DNA of 42,659 nt, from positions 1 to 42,659 of the forward strand of contig JAEKKI010000125.1 of assembly GCA_019510485.1 (NCBI GenBank), in the 5' to 3' direction. The position numbers were made by a program, and so were the translations under genes. The notes under the pieces are model-generated. The model was not told the origin of the DNA, did not search any database, and worked only from the letters and a program-made list of their open reading frames with translations. Below are positions 29,525 through 38,769 of this stretch, one piece after another; positions within the stretch are counted from its first letter, which is position 1, and each line of letters begins with the position of its first letter. Origin of the DNA: Catenulisporales bacterium. GTDB lineage: Bacteria > Actinomycetota > Actinomycetes > Streptomycetales > Catenulisporaceae.

Positions 29525-29542
29525 TGCCGGCCGGGGCCGGCA
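29525..29542. other. Compact GC palindrome in the hisH-priA spacer
   Basis: TGCCGGCC and GGCCGGCA at 29525-29532 and 29535-29542 pair perfectly around a 2-nt centre. It is in the only sizeable gap in the middle of the his operon and may tune priA expression or stabilise mRNA. Confidence 0.5.
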
Positions 29543-29558
29543 ACGGGGAGGAAAAGGG

Positions 29559-30197
29559 TCAGGGTAGCTGTTTCAGCCAGTTTTCGAGCACGTGGGCGCC
29601 GGCGTCCCCGGACTTCTCCGGGTGGAACTGGGTCGCCGACAGCGGGCCGTTCTCGACCGCCGCGACGAACGGCTCGCCGTGGGTGGCCCAGGTGACCAGC
29701 GGCGCCGCCAGGCGTCCGGTGTCGGTCAGCTCCCACTTGCGCACCGCGTAGGAGTGCACGAAGTAGAAGCGGGTGTCGGCGTCCAGGCCGGCGAACAGCC
29801 GGGAGCCCGCGGGCACGTCGAGCGTGTTCCAGCCCATGTGCGGGATGATCGGGGCGTCCAGGCGCTCCACGGTCCCGGGCCACTCGCCGCAGCCCTCGGT
29901 GACCACGCCGTGCTCGACCCCGCGCTCGAACAGGATCTGCATGCCGACGCAGATCCCCAGCACCGGGCGGCCGCCGGCCAGCCGGCGCCCGATGATCCGG
30001 TCACCGCGCACGGACTTCAGGCCGTTCATGCAAGCCTCGTACGCACCCACGCCGGGCACGAACAGGCCGTCGGCGTTCAAGGCGGCGTCGAAGTCGGCCG
30101 AGACCGTGACCTCGGCGCCGGCCCGCTCCAGGGCCCGCTCGGCGGAGCGGATGTTGCCGGAGCCGTAGTCCAGGACCACCACGGAGGGCCGGGTCAC
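29559..30197 (-). CDS. hisH: Imidazole glycerol phosphate synthase, glutaminase subunit
   Basis: HisH releases ammonia from glutamine and passes it to HisF. The 212-residue class-I amidotransferase has the nucleophile Cys83 ([12 protein letters not shown]), the His-x-Glu pair in QFHPEKSG near 193-195, and the N-terminal [15 protein letters not shown] 30197 overlaps the stop of the small membrane gene in a GTGA. The gene appears intact. Confidence 0.96.
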   Translation of the reverse strand: MTRPSVVVLDYGSGNIRSAERALERAGAEVTVSADFDAALNADGLFVPGVGAYEACMNGLKSVRGDRIIGRRLAGGRPVLGICVGMQILFERGVEHGVVTEGCGEWPGTVERLDAPIIPHMGWNTLDVPAGSRLFAGLDADTRFYFVHSYAVRKWELTDTGRLAAPLVTWATHGEPFVAAVENGPLSATQFHPEKSGDAGAHVLENWLKQLP

Positions 30198-30364
30198 CAG
30201 CGCATCACCCCGGCCGCGATCGAGATGCCCGCGCACAGCACCAGCATCAGGGACATGACGCGCATGCCGCCGTTCCCGGCCGCCTGCTTGAACAGCGAGT
30301 AGGACCCGCCGAGGAGGAACAGGCCGAGGAACAACAGCCCCGCGGCGGCGTAACTGCTGGTCAT
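30194..30364 (-). CDS. Small two-helix membrane protein in the his operon
   Basis: The 56-residue protein starts [15 protein letters not shown] and has two membrane helices (about 6-25 and 37-53) joined by a short loop with GNGG, ending GVMRW. It begins two bases after the hisB stop and overlaps hisH by four bases, so it must be cotranslated. A small membrane protein at this site is conserved in Streptomyces. Its function is unknown; membrane tethering or support of an uptake system are guesses. Confidence 0.8.
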   Translation of the reverse strand: MTSSYAAAGLLFLGLFLLGGSYSLFKQAAGNGGMRVMSLMLVLCAGISIAAGVMRW

Positions 30365-30366
30365 GG

Positions 30367-30957
30367 CTACAGGACACCCTTCGTGCTCGGAATACCGCTC
30401 ACTCTGGGGTCCGGGCTGCACGCCTCCCGCAGCGCCCGGGCCAGGGCCTTGAACTGGGCCTCGACCACGTGGTGGGCGATGCGGCCGTAGGGGACCCGGA
30501 TGTGCAGGCAGATCTGGGCCTGCGCGACGAAGGACTCGAAGATGTGCCGGGTCAGCTCGGTGTCGAAGTCGCCGATCATCGGCGCCAGATTCGCCGGCAT
30601 CTCGTGCACCAGGTAGGGCCGCCCGGACAGGTCGACGACGACCTCGGCGAGCGTCTCGTCCAGCGGCACCCGGGCGTCGGCGAACCGGCGCAGCCCGGCC
30701 TTGGTGCCCAGCGCCTCGCGGAACGCCGCGCCCAGGGCCAGGGACGTGTCCTCGATCGTGTGGTGGCCGTCGATGTGCAGGTCGCCCTCGGTCTTCACGG
30801 TGAGGTCGAACAGGCCGTGCTTGGCCAGTTGGTGGAGCATGTGGTCGAAGAACCCGACGCCGGTGGAGATCGCGGCCTCGCCGGTGCCGTCCAGGTCCAC
30901 TTCCACCAGCACGCCGGTCTCACCGGTCGTGCGCTCCACCCTGCCGATGCGGCCCAT
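30367..30957 (-). CDS. hisB: Imidazoleglycerol-phosphate dehydratase
   Basis: This 196-residue monofunctional HisB removes water from imidazole glycerol phosphate. The metal-binding motifs are [27 protein letters not shown] and [16 protein letters not shown], and the chain ends STKGVL. ATG 30957 is preceded by AAGGAG with 8-base spacing, and its A overlaps the hisC stop (TGATG). No phosphatase domain is fused, as usual in actinobacteria. Confidence 0.96.
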   Translation of the reverse strand: MGRIGRVERTTGETGVLVEVDLDGTGEAAISTGVGFFDHMLHQLAKHGLFDLTVKTEGDLHIDGHHTIEDTSLALGAAFREALGTKAGLRRFADARVPLDETLAEVVVDLSGRPYLVHEMPANLAPMIGDFDTELTRHIFESFVAQAQICLHIRVPYGRIAHHVVEAQFKALARALREACSPDPRVSGIPSTKGVL

Positions 30958-32045
30958 CAAAGACACTCCTTCAAGGCGTCCAGGAACGCCGTCGTCTCGG
31001 GTTCGGTCCCGGCGGTCACCCGCAGCATGCCGGGGATGCCGACGTCGCGGATCAGGACGCCGTGCGTGAGCAGCTTCTCCCACAGCGCCTTCTGGTCGCC
31101 GCCGGGGACTTCGAAGAACACGAAGTTGGCGTCGGAGGGCACCACGGGCAAACCGAGCGCGGTCAGCTCCTCGACGATCCGGTCGCGCTGGGCCTTCACC
31201 GCGTCCACGGTGCCCAGCAGCGCGGTCACGTGCTTCAGCGCGGTGCGGGCCGCGGCCTGCGTCAGCGCTGAGAGGTGGTAGGGCAGCCGCACCAGCAGCA
31301 GCGCGTCGATCACCGCGGGGTCGGCGGCGAGGTAGCCGACACGCGCTCCGGCCATGGCGAACGCCTTCGACATGGTGCGGGTGACGATCAGGCGGGGGTT
31401 TTCAGGCAGCAGAGTCAGTGCCGACGGTGTGCCGGGCCGGGCGAACTCGAAGTAGGCCTCGTCCACGACCACCATCGCCTCGACGCCGTCGGCGGCCTTG
31501 AGCACGGCGCGGATCACGTCGAGGTCCATCGCCGTGCCGGTCGGGTTGTTCGGCGAGGTGAGGAACACGATGTTCGGGCGCTGCTGCTCGATCGCGGCGA
31601 TCGCCTTCGCCGAGTCCAGCGTGTAGTCGCCTTCGCGCAGGCCGGAGATCCACTCGGTGGCGGTGGCCAGGGCGATGAGGCGGTGCATCGAATAGGAGGG
31701 CTCGAAGCCGATGGCGCTGCGCCCCGGGCCGCCGAAGACCTGGAGGATCTGCTGGAGGACCTCGTTGGAGCCGTTGGCGGCCCACAGGTTCTGCGCGGTC
31801 AGGCCGTGGGCGAGGTAGTCGGCCAGGTCCTTGCGCAGCTCGGTGGCATCGCGGTCGGGGTACCGGTTGAGCGTGGTCGCCGCCTCGGTGACCGCCCGGG
31901 CCAGGTCCGCCACCAGCTCGGCCGGCGGGCCATAAGGGTTCTCGTTCGTGTTCAGCGGATACGGCACGTCGATCTGCGGGGCGCCATACGGCGTCAGCCC
32001 TCGGAGATCGTCGCGGATCGGCAGGTCGCGGTAGTCCACGCTCAC
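30957..32045 (-). CDS. hisC: Histidinol-phosphate aminotransferase
   Basis: The 362-residue PLP enzyme moves an amino group from glutamate to imidazole acetol phosphate. Seen are [11 protein letters not shown], the cofactor loop [30 protein letters not shown], the PLP lysine in [15 protein letters not shown], and the C-terminal [11 protein letters not shown] 32045 overlaps the hisD TGA (GTGA); the frame stays open upstream but would run through hisD. The TGA stop overlaps the hisB start. Confidence 0.96.
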   Translation of the reverse strand: MSVDYRDLPIRDDLRGLTPYGAPQIDVPYPLNTNENPYGPPAELVADLARAVTEAATTLNRYPDRDATELRKDLADYLAHGLTAQNLWAANGSNEVLQQILQVFGGPGRSAIGFEPSYSMHRLIALATATEWISGLREGDYTLDSAKAIAAIEQQRPNIVFLTSPNNPTGTAMDLDVIRAVLKAADGVEAMVVVDEAYFEFARPGTPSALTLLPENPRLIVTRTMSKAFAMAGARVGYLAADPAVIDALLLVRLPYHLSALTQAAARTALKHVTALLGTVDAVKAQRDRIVEELTALGLPVVPSDANFVFFEVPGGDQKALWEKLLTHGVLIRDVGIPGMLRVTAGTEPETTAFLDALKECL

Positions 32046-33346
32046 GCCTCCCGGTCCGTGCGCCGGTCCTCGAACCGGGCCGTCACGGCCTCGCCGTGCG
32101 CCGGCAGGTCCTCGGCGTTGGCCAGCGCCACCACCAGCTCGGAGGCCTCCGCGAGCGCCTCGCGTGTGTAGTCCACGACGTGGATGCCGCGCAGGAAGCT
32201 CTGCACCGACAGCCCCGAGCTGTGGCAGGCGCAGCCGCCGGTCGGCAGCACGTGGTTGGACCCGGCCAGGTAGTCGCCCAGGCTCACCGGGGCGAACGCG
32301 CCGACGAACACCGCGCCGGCGTTGCGCACCTTCGCCGCGTCCGCGGCCGAGTCCCGGGTCTGGATCTCCAGGTGCTCGGCGGCGTAGCCGTTGGCGACGA
32401 CCAGCGCCGCGTCGATGTCGTCGACCAGCACGATCGCCGACTGTTCGAGCTCCTTCACCACGTCGCCGGCCAGTTCCTCGGAGTCCGTGACCAGCACCGC
32501 GGCGGCCTGCGGGTCGTGCTCGGCCTGGCTGATCAGGTCGGCGGCCACGATCCCGGGGTCCGCGGTCTCGTCGGCGACCACCATGATCTCGGTCGGCCCG
32601 GCCTCGGCGTCGATGCCGATGACGCCCTTGAGCAGCCGCTTGGCGGCGACGACGTAGATGTTGCCGGGGCCGGTGACCAGGTCGGCGCGGCGGCAGACGA
32701 CGTTCCCGGACGCGTCGCGGTAGCCGTAGGCGAACATCGCCACGGCCTGCGCGCCGCCGACGGCGTAGACCTCGTTCACTCCCAGGAGTGCACATGCGGC
32801 CAGGATCGTGGGGTGCGGCAGCCCGCCGAACTCCTTCTGCGGCGGCGAGGCCACGGCCAGCGACCCGACCCCGGCCTCCTGTGCCGGCACGACGTTCATC
32901 ACCACGGACGACGGATACACGGCGCGGCCGCCGGGGACGTAGAGCCCGACCCGGTCCACCGGCACCCAGCGCTCGGTGACCGTGCCGCCGTCGACCACCC
33001 GGGTGGTGGTGTCGGTGCGCCGCTGGTCCCGGTGCACCTTGCGCGCGCGCCGGATCGACTCCTCCAGCGCCGCCCTGACCTGCGGGTCCAGGCCGTCGAG
33101 GGCCTCGCCGAGCGCGGATTCCGGCACCCGGGCGGCGGTCAGCCGCACGCCGTCGAACTTCGCCGCCAGCTCGATCAGCGCCGCCTCGCCGCGATGGCGG
33201 ACGTCCTCGACGATCGGCCGGACGGCGGCCAGCGCCGCCTCCACGTCCAGCTCGGCCCGGGGCACCAGGGCCCGGGGATCGGTCTGCTCCGTAGAAGGGC
33301 GTGACGCTTCCAGGTCGCGGCCGCGCAGGTCGATGCGAGTGATCAC
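32042..33346 (-). CDS. hisD: Histidinol dehydrogenase
   Basis: HisD oxidises histidinol to histidine in two NAD-dependent steps. The 434-residue length equals the classical enzyme. Visible are [53 protein letters not shown], the zinc and catalytic segment [19 protein letters not shown] and the C-terminal [12 protein letters not shown] 33346 lies seven bases after a TACAAT -10, suggesting a leaderless first gene of the his operon. Confidence 0.96.
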   Translation of the reverse strand: MITRIDLRGRDLEASRPSTEQTDPRALVPRAELDVEAALAAVRPIVEDVRHRGEAALIELAAKFDGVRLTAARVPESALGEALDGLDPQVRAALEESIRRARKVHRDQRRTDTTTRVVDGGTVTERWVPVDRVGLYVPGGRAVYPSSVVMNVVPAQEAGVGSLAVASPPQKEFGGLPHPTILAACALLGVNEVYAVGGAQAVAMFAYGYRDASGNVVCRRADLVTGPGNIYVVAAKRLLKGVIGIDAEAGPTEIMVVADETADPGIVAADLISQAEHDPQAAAVLVTDSEELAGDVVKELEQSAIVLVDDIDAALVVANGYAAEHLEIQTRDSAADAAKVRNAGAVFVGAFAPVSLGDYLAGSNHVLPTGGCACHSSGLSVQSFLRGIHVVDYTREALAEASELVVALANAEDLPAHGEAVTARFEDRRTDREA

Positions 33347-33353
33347 GTCACCG

Positions 33354-33359
33354 ATTGTA
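33354..33359 (-). promoter_or_regulatory. his operon -10 element
   Basis: Read leftward, TACAAT at 33359-33354 is an excellent -10 hexamer, with CGGTGAC between it and the hisD GTG. The message would begin at or next to the start codon. No good -35 is seen. Confidence 0.6.
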
Positions 33360-33422
33360 GTTCCGCGGGCAGGCACGGACGGGCGCGGTCCGCAGAATGG
33401 GCAGCCGCCGGGCCGGTACGAC

Positions 33423-33428
33423 TAGATT
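33423..33428 (+). promoter_or_regulatory. -10 element for the LON-domain gene
   Basis: TAGATT at 33423-33428 is followed by six bases and the GTG start at 33435, another leaderless arrangement, divergent from hisD. Confidence 0.55.
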
Positions 33429-33434
33429 GGCCCT

Positions 33435-34097
33435 GTGACGACAGAGCTGCCGCTGTTCCCCCTCGGAAGCGTGCTCTTCCCGGGCGTGGTGCTGCCCCTG
33501 CACATCTTCGAGCACCGCTACCGGCAGCTGGTGCGCGACCTGTCGGGGCTGCCGGAGGGCGCCCCGCGGCGGTTCGGCGTCCTGGCCATCAAGGACGGCC
33601 ACGAGGTGGGCGCCGGCAACATCACCGCGCTGTACGACGTGGGCTGCACCGCCGAGATCGACTCGATCGTGGAGTACGAGGACGGCCGGTTCGACATCAC
33701 CACGACCGGTGTGCACCGGTTCCGGCTGGAGTCCTTCGACGAGGACGGGCCGTACGCGCGCGGCGAGGTGGAGCTGCTGGACGAGGTCGCCGGCGCCGAC
33801 TCCGAGGTGCTGGCGCCGAGCCTGACCGCACTGTTCCGCAAGTACCAGGCGGCGCTGTCGGAGCTGCGCGGCGTGCAGGTCGGGGCGATGCCGGAGCTGC
33901 CGGAGGATCCGACGGTGCTGTCGTATCTGATCGGCGCGGCGACGGTGCTGGACGTGTACGAGAAGCAGCGGCTGCTGATGACGGAGACCACTTCGGAGCG
34001 GCTGCGCGCGGAGGCGAAGATCCTGCGGCGCGAGACCGGGATCTTGAAGAACCTGCCGTCGCTGCCGGCGGTGGATCTGCTGCGGCGGCGGCGCTAG
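33435..34097 (+). CDS. LON substrate-binding-domain protein
   Basis: The 220-residue protein is a stand-alone version of the N-terminal domain of Lon protease. It starts TTELPLFPLGSVLFPGVVLP and HIFEHRYRQLV, which is the family signature, with the VGCTAEI and GVHRFRLE strands after it, then a helical half (EKQRLLMTETTSERLRAEA) and a basic tail LLRRRR. It has no AAA or protease domain. Such proteins are thought to bind unfolded or damaged protein, but the function in bacteria is not settled. It is monocistronic by position. Confidence 0.9.
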   Translation: MTTELPLFPLGSVLFPGVVLPLHIFEHRYRQLVRDLSGLPEGAPRRFGVLAIKDGHEVGAGNITALYDVGCTAEIDSIVEYEDGRFDITTTGVHRFRLESFDEDGPYARGEVELLDEVAGADSEVLAPSLTALFRKYQAALSELRGVQVGAMPELPEDPTVLSYLIGAATVLDVYEKQRLLMTETTSERLRAEAKILRRETGILKNLPSLPAVDLLRRRR

Positions 34098-34135
34098 CCC
34101 GGCGTCAGCCCGCACCGCCGCGCGCACGACCAGCC

Positions 34136-35041
34136 TCAGTTCCGCGGCGGACCGGCCTGGCGCGGGGTGCTGCCGGGCGGGTTCCCGGGAGTCGTCCCCT
34201 CCGTCTCGGACCCGGGCTTGCCGTTGCCGCTGTTTCCGCTTTTGCCGCCGTCGGCGGGGAAGCCGTAGGCATTCTCGGAGGAGAAGAACATCGGCGCGCG
34301 CTGCTCGTACGGCTGCCACGGCGACGGCGCGGGCTTGGTGAAGGCCGCCGTCAACGCCAGGAACAGCACCATGCCGAGCAGCGGCGCCACCAAGTAAAGA
34401 CCCTGGGCGTGCAGGGCGACCGGGGCGTGGAAGGAGTGCCCGGCGGCGATGTCGCGCAGCAGGGTCAGCGGCTCCGGCAGCGAGATCCAGTGCCCCAGCG
34501 CGGCGGCCAGCGTCGAGGCGGCCAGCCCGCCGAGCAGCACCCCGGCCCACGCTCCGACGCCCGCGCCGTCCCGCTCCCCGCCCGCGTCCGCGTCGCCGAG
34601 CAGCCCGCGCCGCCCGAGCCAGAACCCGAGGACGCCGAGCAGCAGCCCGACGGCGGCGGTGACCATGAAGTAGTAGCCGTCGACGCTGGCGATGCCCTTC
34701 GACTCCGGGGCGACCAGCAGCGCGGACTGGTCGACGTTGGCCTTCACCTGCGAGACCGCGTCCGCGGGCAGGCTCAGCCAGACCGTGGGCGCGAAGCGGT
34801 ACCAGGCCAGGCCCGCCAGCAGGCCCAGCGCCGTGCCGGTCATCAGCAGGATGGCCGCCGCGAGCAGGTCGGAACGCCAGGTGTGCAGTAGCGAGCGGAC
34901 CGTCGGCCGCGGCGGCCGGCCGTCGCCGAACCGCGGCACCCCCGGCAGCCCCTGCGCGCCCTGCGGTTCCTGGAAGGGGTTCTGCCACGGCGAGGAACCC
35001 GGGCCCTGCCCACCGGCAGTCGGCGAAGTCTGGTCGTTCAT
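34136..35041 (-). CDS. Conserved membrane protein (DUF2567-like)
   Basis: The 301-residue protein has a Pro/Gly-rich N-terminus (1-55) and four predicted helices (LLAAAILLMTGTALGLLAGLAWY; YYFMVTAAVGLLLGVLGFWLG; GAWAGVLLGGLAASTLAAALGHW; GLYLVAPLLGMVLFLALTAAF). The tail is Gly/Ser/Pro-rich. The spacing of helices and the ESKGIASVDGYYF loop are like the DUF2567 membrane proteins of actinobacteria; that family name is from memory. Function unknown. It lies convergent with the LON-domain gene. Confidence 0.75.
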   Translation of the reverse strand: MNDQTSPTAGGQGPGSSPWQNPFQEPQGAQGLPGVPRFGDGRPPRPTVRSLLHTWRSDLLAAAILLMTGTALGLLAGLAWYRFAPTVWLSLPADAVSQVKANVDQSALLVAPESKGIASVDGYYFMVTAAVGLLLGVLGFWLGRRGLLGDADAGGERDGAGVGAWAGVLLGGLAASTLAAALGHWISLPEPLTLLRDIAAGHSFHAPVALHAQGLYLVAPLLGMVLFLALTAAFTKPAPSPWQPYEQRAPMFFSSENAYGFPADGGKSGNSGNGKPGSETEGTTPGNPPGSTPRQAGPPRN

Positions 35042-35122
35042 CGTCCATCAGCTTTTCATGCCGGGGCCGGACATGGCAGCCGGGAGGGTCGGACGGGTAC
35101 GGGCTCTGGCACCATTGCCCCC

Positions 35123-35620
35123 ATGGCAGGCAAGAACCGTCAGGCCAGCGGCACCCCGGCGACCGCCGTGTTGACCCGCGACGGCACGGACTTCACGGTG
35201 CACACCTACGACCACGATCCCTCGGCCGCCTCCTATGGCAGGGAGGCCGCCGATCTGATGGGCGTCGAGCCGGAGCGGGTGTTCAAGACGCTGGTCGCCG
35301 AGGTCGACGGCACGCTGACGGTGGCGGTGGTCCCGGTCGCCGGGAGCCTGGACCTGAAGGCGCTGGCCGGGGCCGTCGGCGGGAAGAAGGCGGCGATGGC
35401 CGATCCGGCGGCGGTCACGCGGACCACCGGGTACGTGCTCGGCGGCGTGTCGCCGCTGGGGCAGCGCAAGCAGCTGCCGACCGTGATCGACGAGACCGCG
35501 CTGCTGTTCGACACGGTGTTCTGCTCGGCGGGCAAGCGCGGGATGGAGATCGAGCTGGCGCCGGCGGATCTGGTGCGGCTGACGGGGGCGGTGACGGCGG
35601 CTGTCGGGCGGGCGGACTGA
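35123..35620 (+). CDS. ybaK: YbaK/EbsC-type aminoacyl-tRNA deacylase
   Basis: The 165-residue protein matches YbaK, which removes cysteine wrongly attached to tRNA-Pro. Key features are HTYDHDPSAASYGREAADLMG, ERVFKTLVAEVDG with the conserved lysine, LDLKALAGAVGGKKAAMAD and the TGYVLGGVSPLGQRK loop. The length is normal. It is convergent with rluD; the 39-nt gap (35621-35659) has no clear terminator. Confidence 0.92.
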   Translation: MAGKNRQASGTPATAVLTRDGTDFTVHTYDHDPSAASYGREAADLMGVEPERVFKTLVAEVDGTLTVAVVPVAGSLDLKALAGAVGGKKAAMADPAAVTRTTGYVLGGVSPLGQRKQLPTVIDETALLFDTVFCSAGKRGMEIELAPADLVRLTGAVTAAVGRAD

Positions 35621-35659
35621 CCGGCTCCTCCGGTGGGCTCGCGTTGCCTGCCCGGCTCG

Positions 35660-36589
35660 TCAGCTCACTGCCGCGACCTGATCCAGCGCGGCCTGCAGAT
35701 CGTCAGAGTATGGACTCTCGAACCGCACCCACTCCCCCGTCCCGGGATGGTCGAACCCGAGGCTCACCGCGTGCAGCCACTGCCGTCCCAGACCCAGCCG
35801 TTCGGCGAGCTTCGGGTCGGCACCGTACTGCAGGTCGCCGACGCAGGGATGGCGCAGCGCCGCCATGTGCACGCGGATCTGGTGGGTGCGGCCGGTCTCC
35901 AGCTTGATCGCGAGCAGCGTCGCGGCGCGGTAGGCCTCGACCGTCTCGTAATGCGTGATGCTGTCCTTGCCGTCCCTGATCACGGCGAACTTGTAGTCGT
36001 GGTGCGGATGCCGGCCGATCGGGGCGTCCACCGTGCCGCGCATCGGATCCGGATGGCCCTGCACGAGCGTGTGGTAGCGCTTGTCCACGGTCCGGTCCCG
36101 GAACGCCTGCTTGAGCAGTGAGTACGCGCGCTCGGACTTCGCGACGACCATCAGGCCGCTGGTTCCGACGTCCAGCCGGTGCACCACGCCCTGCCGCTCG
36201 GACGCCCCCGACGTCGAGATCCGGTACCCGGCCGCCGCCAGGCCGCCGACCACGGTCGGGCCCAGCCAGCCCGGGCTCGGATGCGCGGCCACGCCGACCG
36301 GCTTGTCGATCACCACGATGTCCTCGTCGTCGTGCACGATCCGCATGCCCTCGACGGCCTCGGCCTTCACCGCCACCGGATCGACGGCCGGCGGCAGCTC
36401 GATCTCCAGCCAGGCCCCGCCGCGCACCCGGTCGGACTTCCCGGCCTCGGCGCCGTCCACCCGCACCAGCCCGGCGGCGGCCAGCTCGGCGGCGCGGGTG
36501 CGCGACAGGCCGAACATGCGGGCCAGGGCGGCGTCGAGGCGCTCGCCCTCCAGGCCGTCCGGGATGGGGAGGCTGCGGAGATCAGACAT
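35660..36589 (-). CDS. rluD: RluD-family pseudouridine synthase
   Basis: The 309-residue protein has an N-terminal S4 RNA-binding domain ([21 protein letters not shown] to LVRVDG) and a catalytic domain with the invariant Asp in [18 protein letters not shown] near 140, plus [23 protein letters not shown]. It should convert uridines of 23S rRNA to pseudouridine. ATG 36589 is chosen; ATG 36598 is also possible. It follows lspA by 35 nt, a pairing common in bacteria. Confidence 0.94.
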   Translation of the reverse strand: MSDLRSLPIPDGLEGERLDAALARMFGLSRTRAAELAAAGLVRVDGAEAGKSDRVRGGAWLEIELPPAVDPVAVKAEAVEGMRIVHDDEDIVVIDKPVGVAAHPSPGWLGPTVVGGLAAAGYRISTSGASERQGVVHRLDVGTSGLMVVAKSERAYSLLKQAFRDRTVDKRYHTLVQGHPDPMRGTVDAPIGRHPHHDYKFAVIRDGKDSITHYETVEAYRAATLLAIKLETGRTHQIRVHMAALRHPCVGDLQYGADPKLAERLGLGRQWLHAVSLGFDHPGTGEWVRFESPYSDDLQAALDQVAAVS

Positions 36590-36624
36590 GCGCCCCATTA
36601 TCCGCCCAGCGGAGGAACTCCCGA

Positions 36625-37386
36625 TCACGCTTCCTTGTCGCGGTGCCGGGTACCGTCCGGCTGCATGCCGAGGAACGACAGCAGCACCATCAGGCAGCCG
36701 CCGGTCACGATCGCGGAGTCGGCGAGGTTGAACACCGGGAAGTCGTAGTTCACCACCGGGAAGGTGTGGAACTGCAGGAAGTCCACCACATGCCCGCGGA
36801 ACAGCCCGGGCTCCCGGAAGATCCGGTCGGACAGGTTGCCGAGCGCGCCGCCGAGCAGGAGCCCGAGCGCGCAGGCCCACGGCAGCGAGCGCAGATTGCG
36901 CGACACGCGCAGGATCACGAACACCACGGCGGCGGCGATTAGCGTGAAGACCCAGGTCTGGCCCTCGCCGATGGAGAACGCCGCGCCGGAGTTTCGGTAG
37001 AGGTTGAGATACATGGCGCCGCCGAACAGGCGGATCGGAGCGTGGTTCTCCAGGTGCTGGACCACCAGCAGCTTGCTCACCACGTCGATGGTCAGCGCCA
37101 GGGCGGCGATCCCGATCAGGACCGGTACGCGGCGCGGCTTCCGGACGGCGGGGGCGTCGGACTCGGCCGGCGCGGCAGTCTCCGCGCTCACGTCCGCCTC
37201 GGATTCCCCGACACCGGACTCCCCGACATCGGACTCCCCGACATCGGACGACTCGGCACCGGACGACTCGGCACCGGACACCCCGCCATGGGACACCCGG
37301 CCATCGGACACCTCGGCCGACCCGTCATCCAACGCCGATTCCTCGGCCGCCTCTGATCCCGTACGCACTTCTGAAGCCACGCGCAC
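36625..37386 (-). CDS. lspA: Signal peptidase II with acidic repeat N-terminus
   Basis: LspA cuts the signal peptide from lipoproteins after Lgt has acted. The catalytic Asp residues lie in GNLSDRIFR and FNLADSAIV, and four helices are present. The first 85 residues form an unusual acidic extension with pentapeptide repeats ([15 protein letters not shown] then DVGES and GVGES); typical LspA has only 160-200 residues in all. The start may be GTG 37386 or, because TAGGGT lies six bases before it, the leaderless GTG at 37380. The core enzyme appears intact. Confidence 0.93.
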   Translation of the reverse strand: MRVASEVRTGSEAAEESALDDGSAEVSDGRVSHGGVSGAESSGAESSDVGESDVGESGVGESEADVSAETAAPAESDAPAVRKPRRVPVLIGIAALALTIDVVSKLLVVQHLENHAPIRLFGGAMYLNLYRNSGAAFSIGEGQTWVFTLIAAAVVFVILRVSRNLRSLPWACALGLLLGGALGNLSDRIFREPGLFRGHVVDFLQFHTFPVVNYDFPVFNLADSAIVTGGCLMVLLSFLGMQPDGTRHRDKEA

Positions 37387-37485
37387 ACCCTACCTTCGGC
37401 CCGCCCGCGACCGAAGCACGAAGATCGGTAGGCGCGGCCCGGCGCACCCGCCGGGCCGCCGGGCCGTCCGCCTTCGGTGCGACCG

Positions 37486-38193
37486 CTAGCGCCGCTCCTG
37501 CTTCTGCTTGCAGGGCATGCACAGCGTGGCGCGCGGGAACGCCTGCAGGCGGTACTTGCCCACCGGCTCGCCGCAGGACTCGCAGACGCCGTAGGTCCCG
37601 GCCGCCAGCCGCGCGAGCGCGCGCTCGGTCTGCTGGAGCATCTCGCGCGCGTTGTTCGCTATCGACATCTCGTGCTCGCGCTCGAAGTTCTTGGTGCCGG
37701 CGTCCGCCTGGTCGTCGCCGGCGCCCTCGCCGGAGTCCCGGAGCAGGTCGGCGATGCCGGTCTCGGCCAGGCCGATCTCCCGGTGCAGCCGGGCGGCGTC
37801 GCCTTCGAGCTCGGCCTGCAGCTCGGCCACCTCGTCGGCGGTCCACGGGTCCTCGCCCGAGCGGTACGGCGGCAGTCCGCCGACGCCCGCCGTGACCGGT
37901 TCGGTCACGTCTGCGACCGTCATGGGAGTCTCCTTCTTCGTCCCGGAAACCGAAGCGGCCGGCCCGCTCGCCGGCCGCCGCGCCTCTGTGGCGCTGGAGC
38001 GGCGGTTCGGCGGGGAGGCCGTGGCCCCCGTCGCGGCGCGAGTCGGCTTGGGCGCGGCTTGGCCCCTGTTCGACGCAGCGCCGGCCGCGGCACCGCCCCT
38101 GTTCGGCGCGGCCTTGGCCGCGGTCTTCGCGGCGTGCGTGGCCCCCGCGGCCGCCTCTGATGCCTTCGCCCTACTCGTCGTCACGGCCGTCAT
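37486..38193 (-). CDS. DksA/TraR-type zinc-finger protein with Lys/Ala-rich N-terminus
   Basis: The 235-residue protein ends in a DksA-type four-cysteine finger (GVCESCGEPVGKYRLQAFPRATLCMPC). Before it is a coiled-coil region of about 80 residues (DEVAELQAELEGDAARLHREIG and MSIANNAREMLQQTERALARL) whose tip can reach the RNA polymerase secondary channel in DksA. The first 90 residues are Ala/Lys/Pro-rich, like histone-H1 tails, and may bind nucleic acid. A second ATG begins the MTVADV segment near residue 90, so a shorter form is possible. The position next to ileS is conserved in Streptomyces. Confidence 0.9.
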   Translation of the reverse strand: MTAVTTSRAKASEAAAGATHAAKTAAKAAPNRGGAAAGAASNRGQAAPKPTRAATGATASPPNRRSSATEARRPASGPAASVSGTKKETPMTVADVTEPVTAGVGGLPPYRSGEDPWTADEVAELQAELEGDAARLHREIGLAETGIADLLRDSGEGAGDDQADAGTKNFEREHEMSIANNAREMLQQTERALARLAAGTYGVCESCGEPVGKYRLQAFPRATLCMPCKQKQERR

Positions 38194-38320
38194 CCTCGCT
38201 CTCTGACGTGGCGGCGCAGTTCACTGGAACCGAGCGTGAAAACCGGTCCGCCCCCAACTCACACGCGACGTGTAGCGTGCCCACGCCGGGCCCCCGCTAA
38301 TCACGCTTCGTGAGGGGAGA

Positions 38321-38347
38321 AACGTCCCAACCCGCCCACCAGTTCCC
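38321..38347 (-). promoter_or_regulatory. SigR/ECF-like promoter upstream of the DksA-like gene
   Basis: Read leftward, GGGAAC (38347-38342) and GTT (38323-38321) are 18 bases apart, close to the GGAAT-N18-GTT pattern of SigR thiol-stress promoters. It lies about 125 nt before the DksA-like start. Nothing else is seen in the 38194-38436 spacer. Confidence 0.35.
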
Positions 38348-38436
38348 GTCGAACACACGCACACCGAACATTCACTCATTCGGGCTAACCCGGTGCGGGG
38401 TGGCCGGCCGGCCGGACGTCGCCGCAGGTCGGCCCG

Positions 38437-38715
38437 TCAACCGAGCAGGCCGCGCACCAGTTCGCGCACCTCGTCGGGGGCCTCCGTGGAAACCCCTACG
38501 ACCTTGTCCCGAGAAGTCGTGCCAGTGATCAACACCACTGAGCGTCGCGAGATTCCCAGCGCGTCCGCGACCGCCCGCAGCGCCGCCTCGGTCGCCGCGC
38601 CGTCGACCGCCTTGGCGCTCACCGCCACGATCAGCGCCTGTTCGCCGTGGCGCCCGCCGACCCGGATCCGCGAGCTGCCGGGCTTGACGCGAATTGGAAT
38701 CCGGACCTCTTCCAT
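38437..38715 (-). CDS. DUF167/YggU-family protein
   Basis: The 92-residue protein starts MEEVRIPIRVKPGSSRIRVG and shows the family's AVSAKAVDGAATEAALRAVADALG, ISRRSVVLITGTTSRDKVV and a final helix. DUF167 proteins are small alpha/beta folds of unknown function. It is divergent from the ileS T-box leader. ATG 38715 fits the family's usual start; the open frame upstream belongs to antisense of ileS. Confidence 0.9.
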   Translation of the reverse strand: MEEVRIPIRVKPGSSRIRVGGRHGEQALIVAVSAKAVDGAATEAALRAVADALGISRRSVVLITGTTSRDKVVGVSTEAPDEVRELVRGLLG

Positions 38716-38721
38716 ACCGCT

Positions 38722-38727
38722 TACAAT
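38722..38727 (+). promoter_or_regulatory. -10 element for the ileS leader
   Basis: TACAAT at 38722-38727 would start a transcript near 38734, giving a leader of about 290 nt that holds the T-box. No clear -35 is seen at the right distance. Confidence 0.5.
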
Positions 38728-38769
38728 GACACGAGTACCCGAGCAGGCAGCGACGGGACGAGTAGCGCG

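Noticed and set aside
38310..38528. A 72-codon plus-strand frame between the DksA-like gene and DUF167
   Set aside because: It overlaps the 3' end of the DUF167 gene on the other strand, has no motif, and its composition is non-coding.
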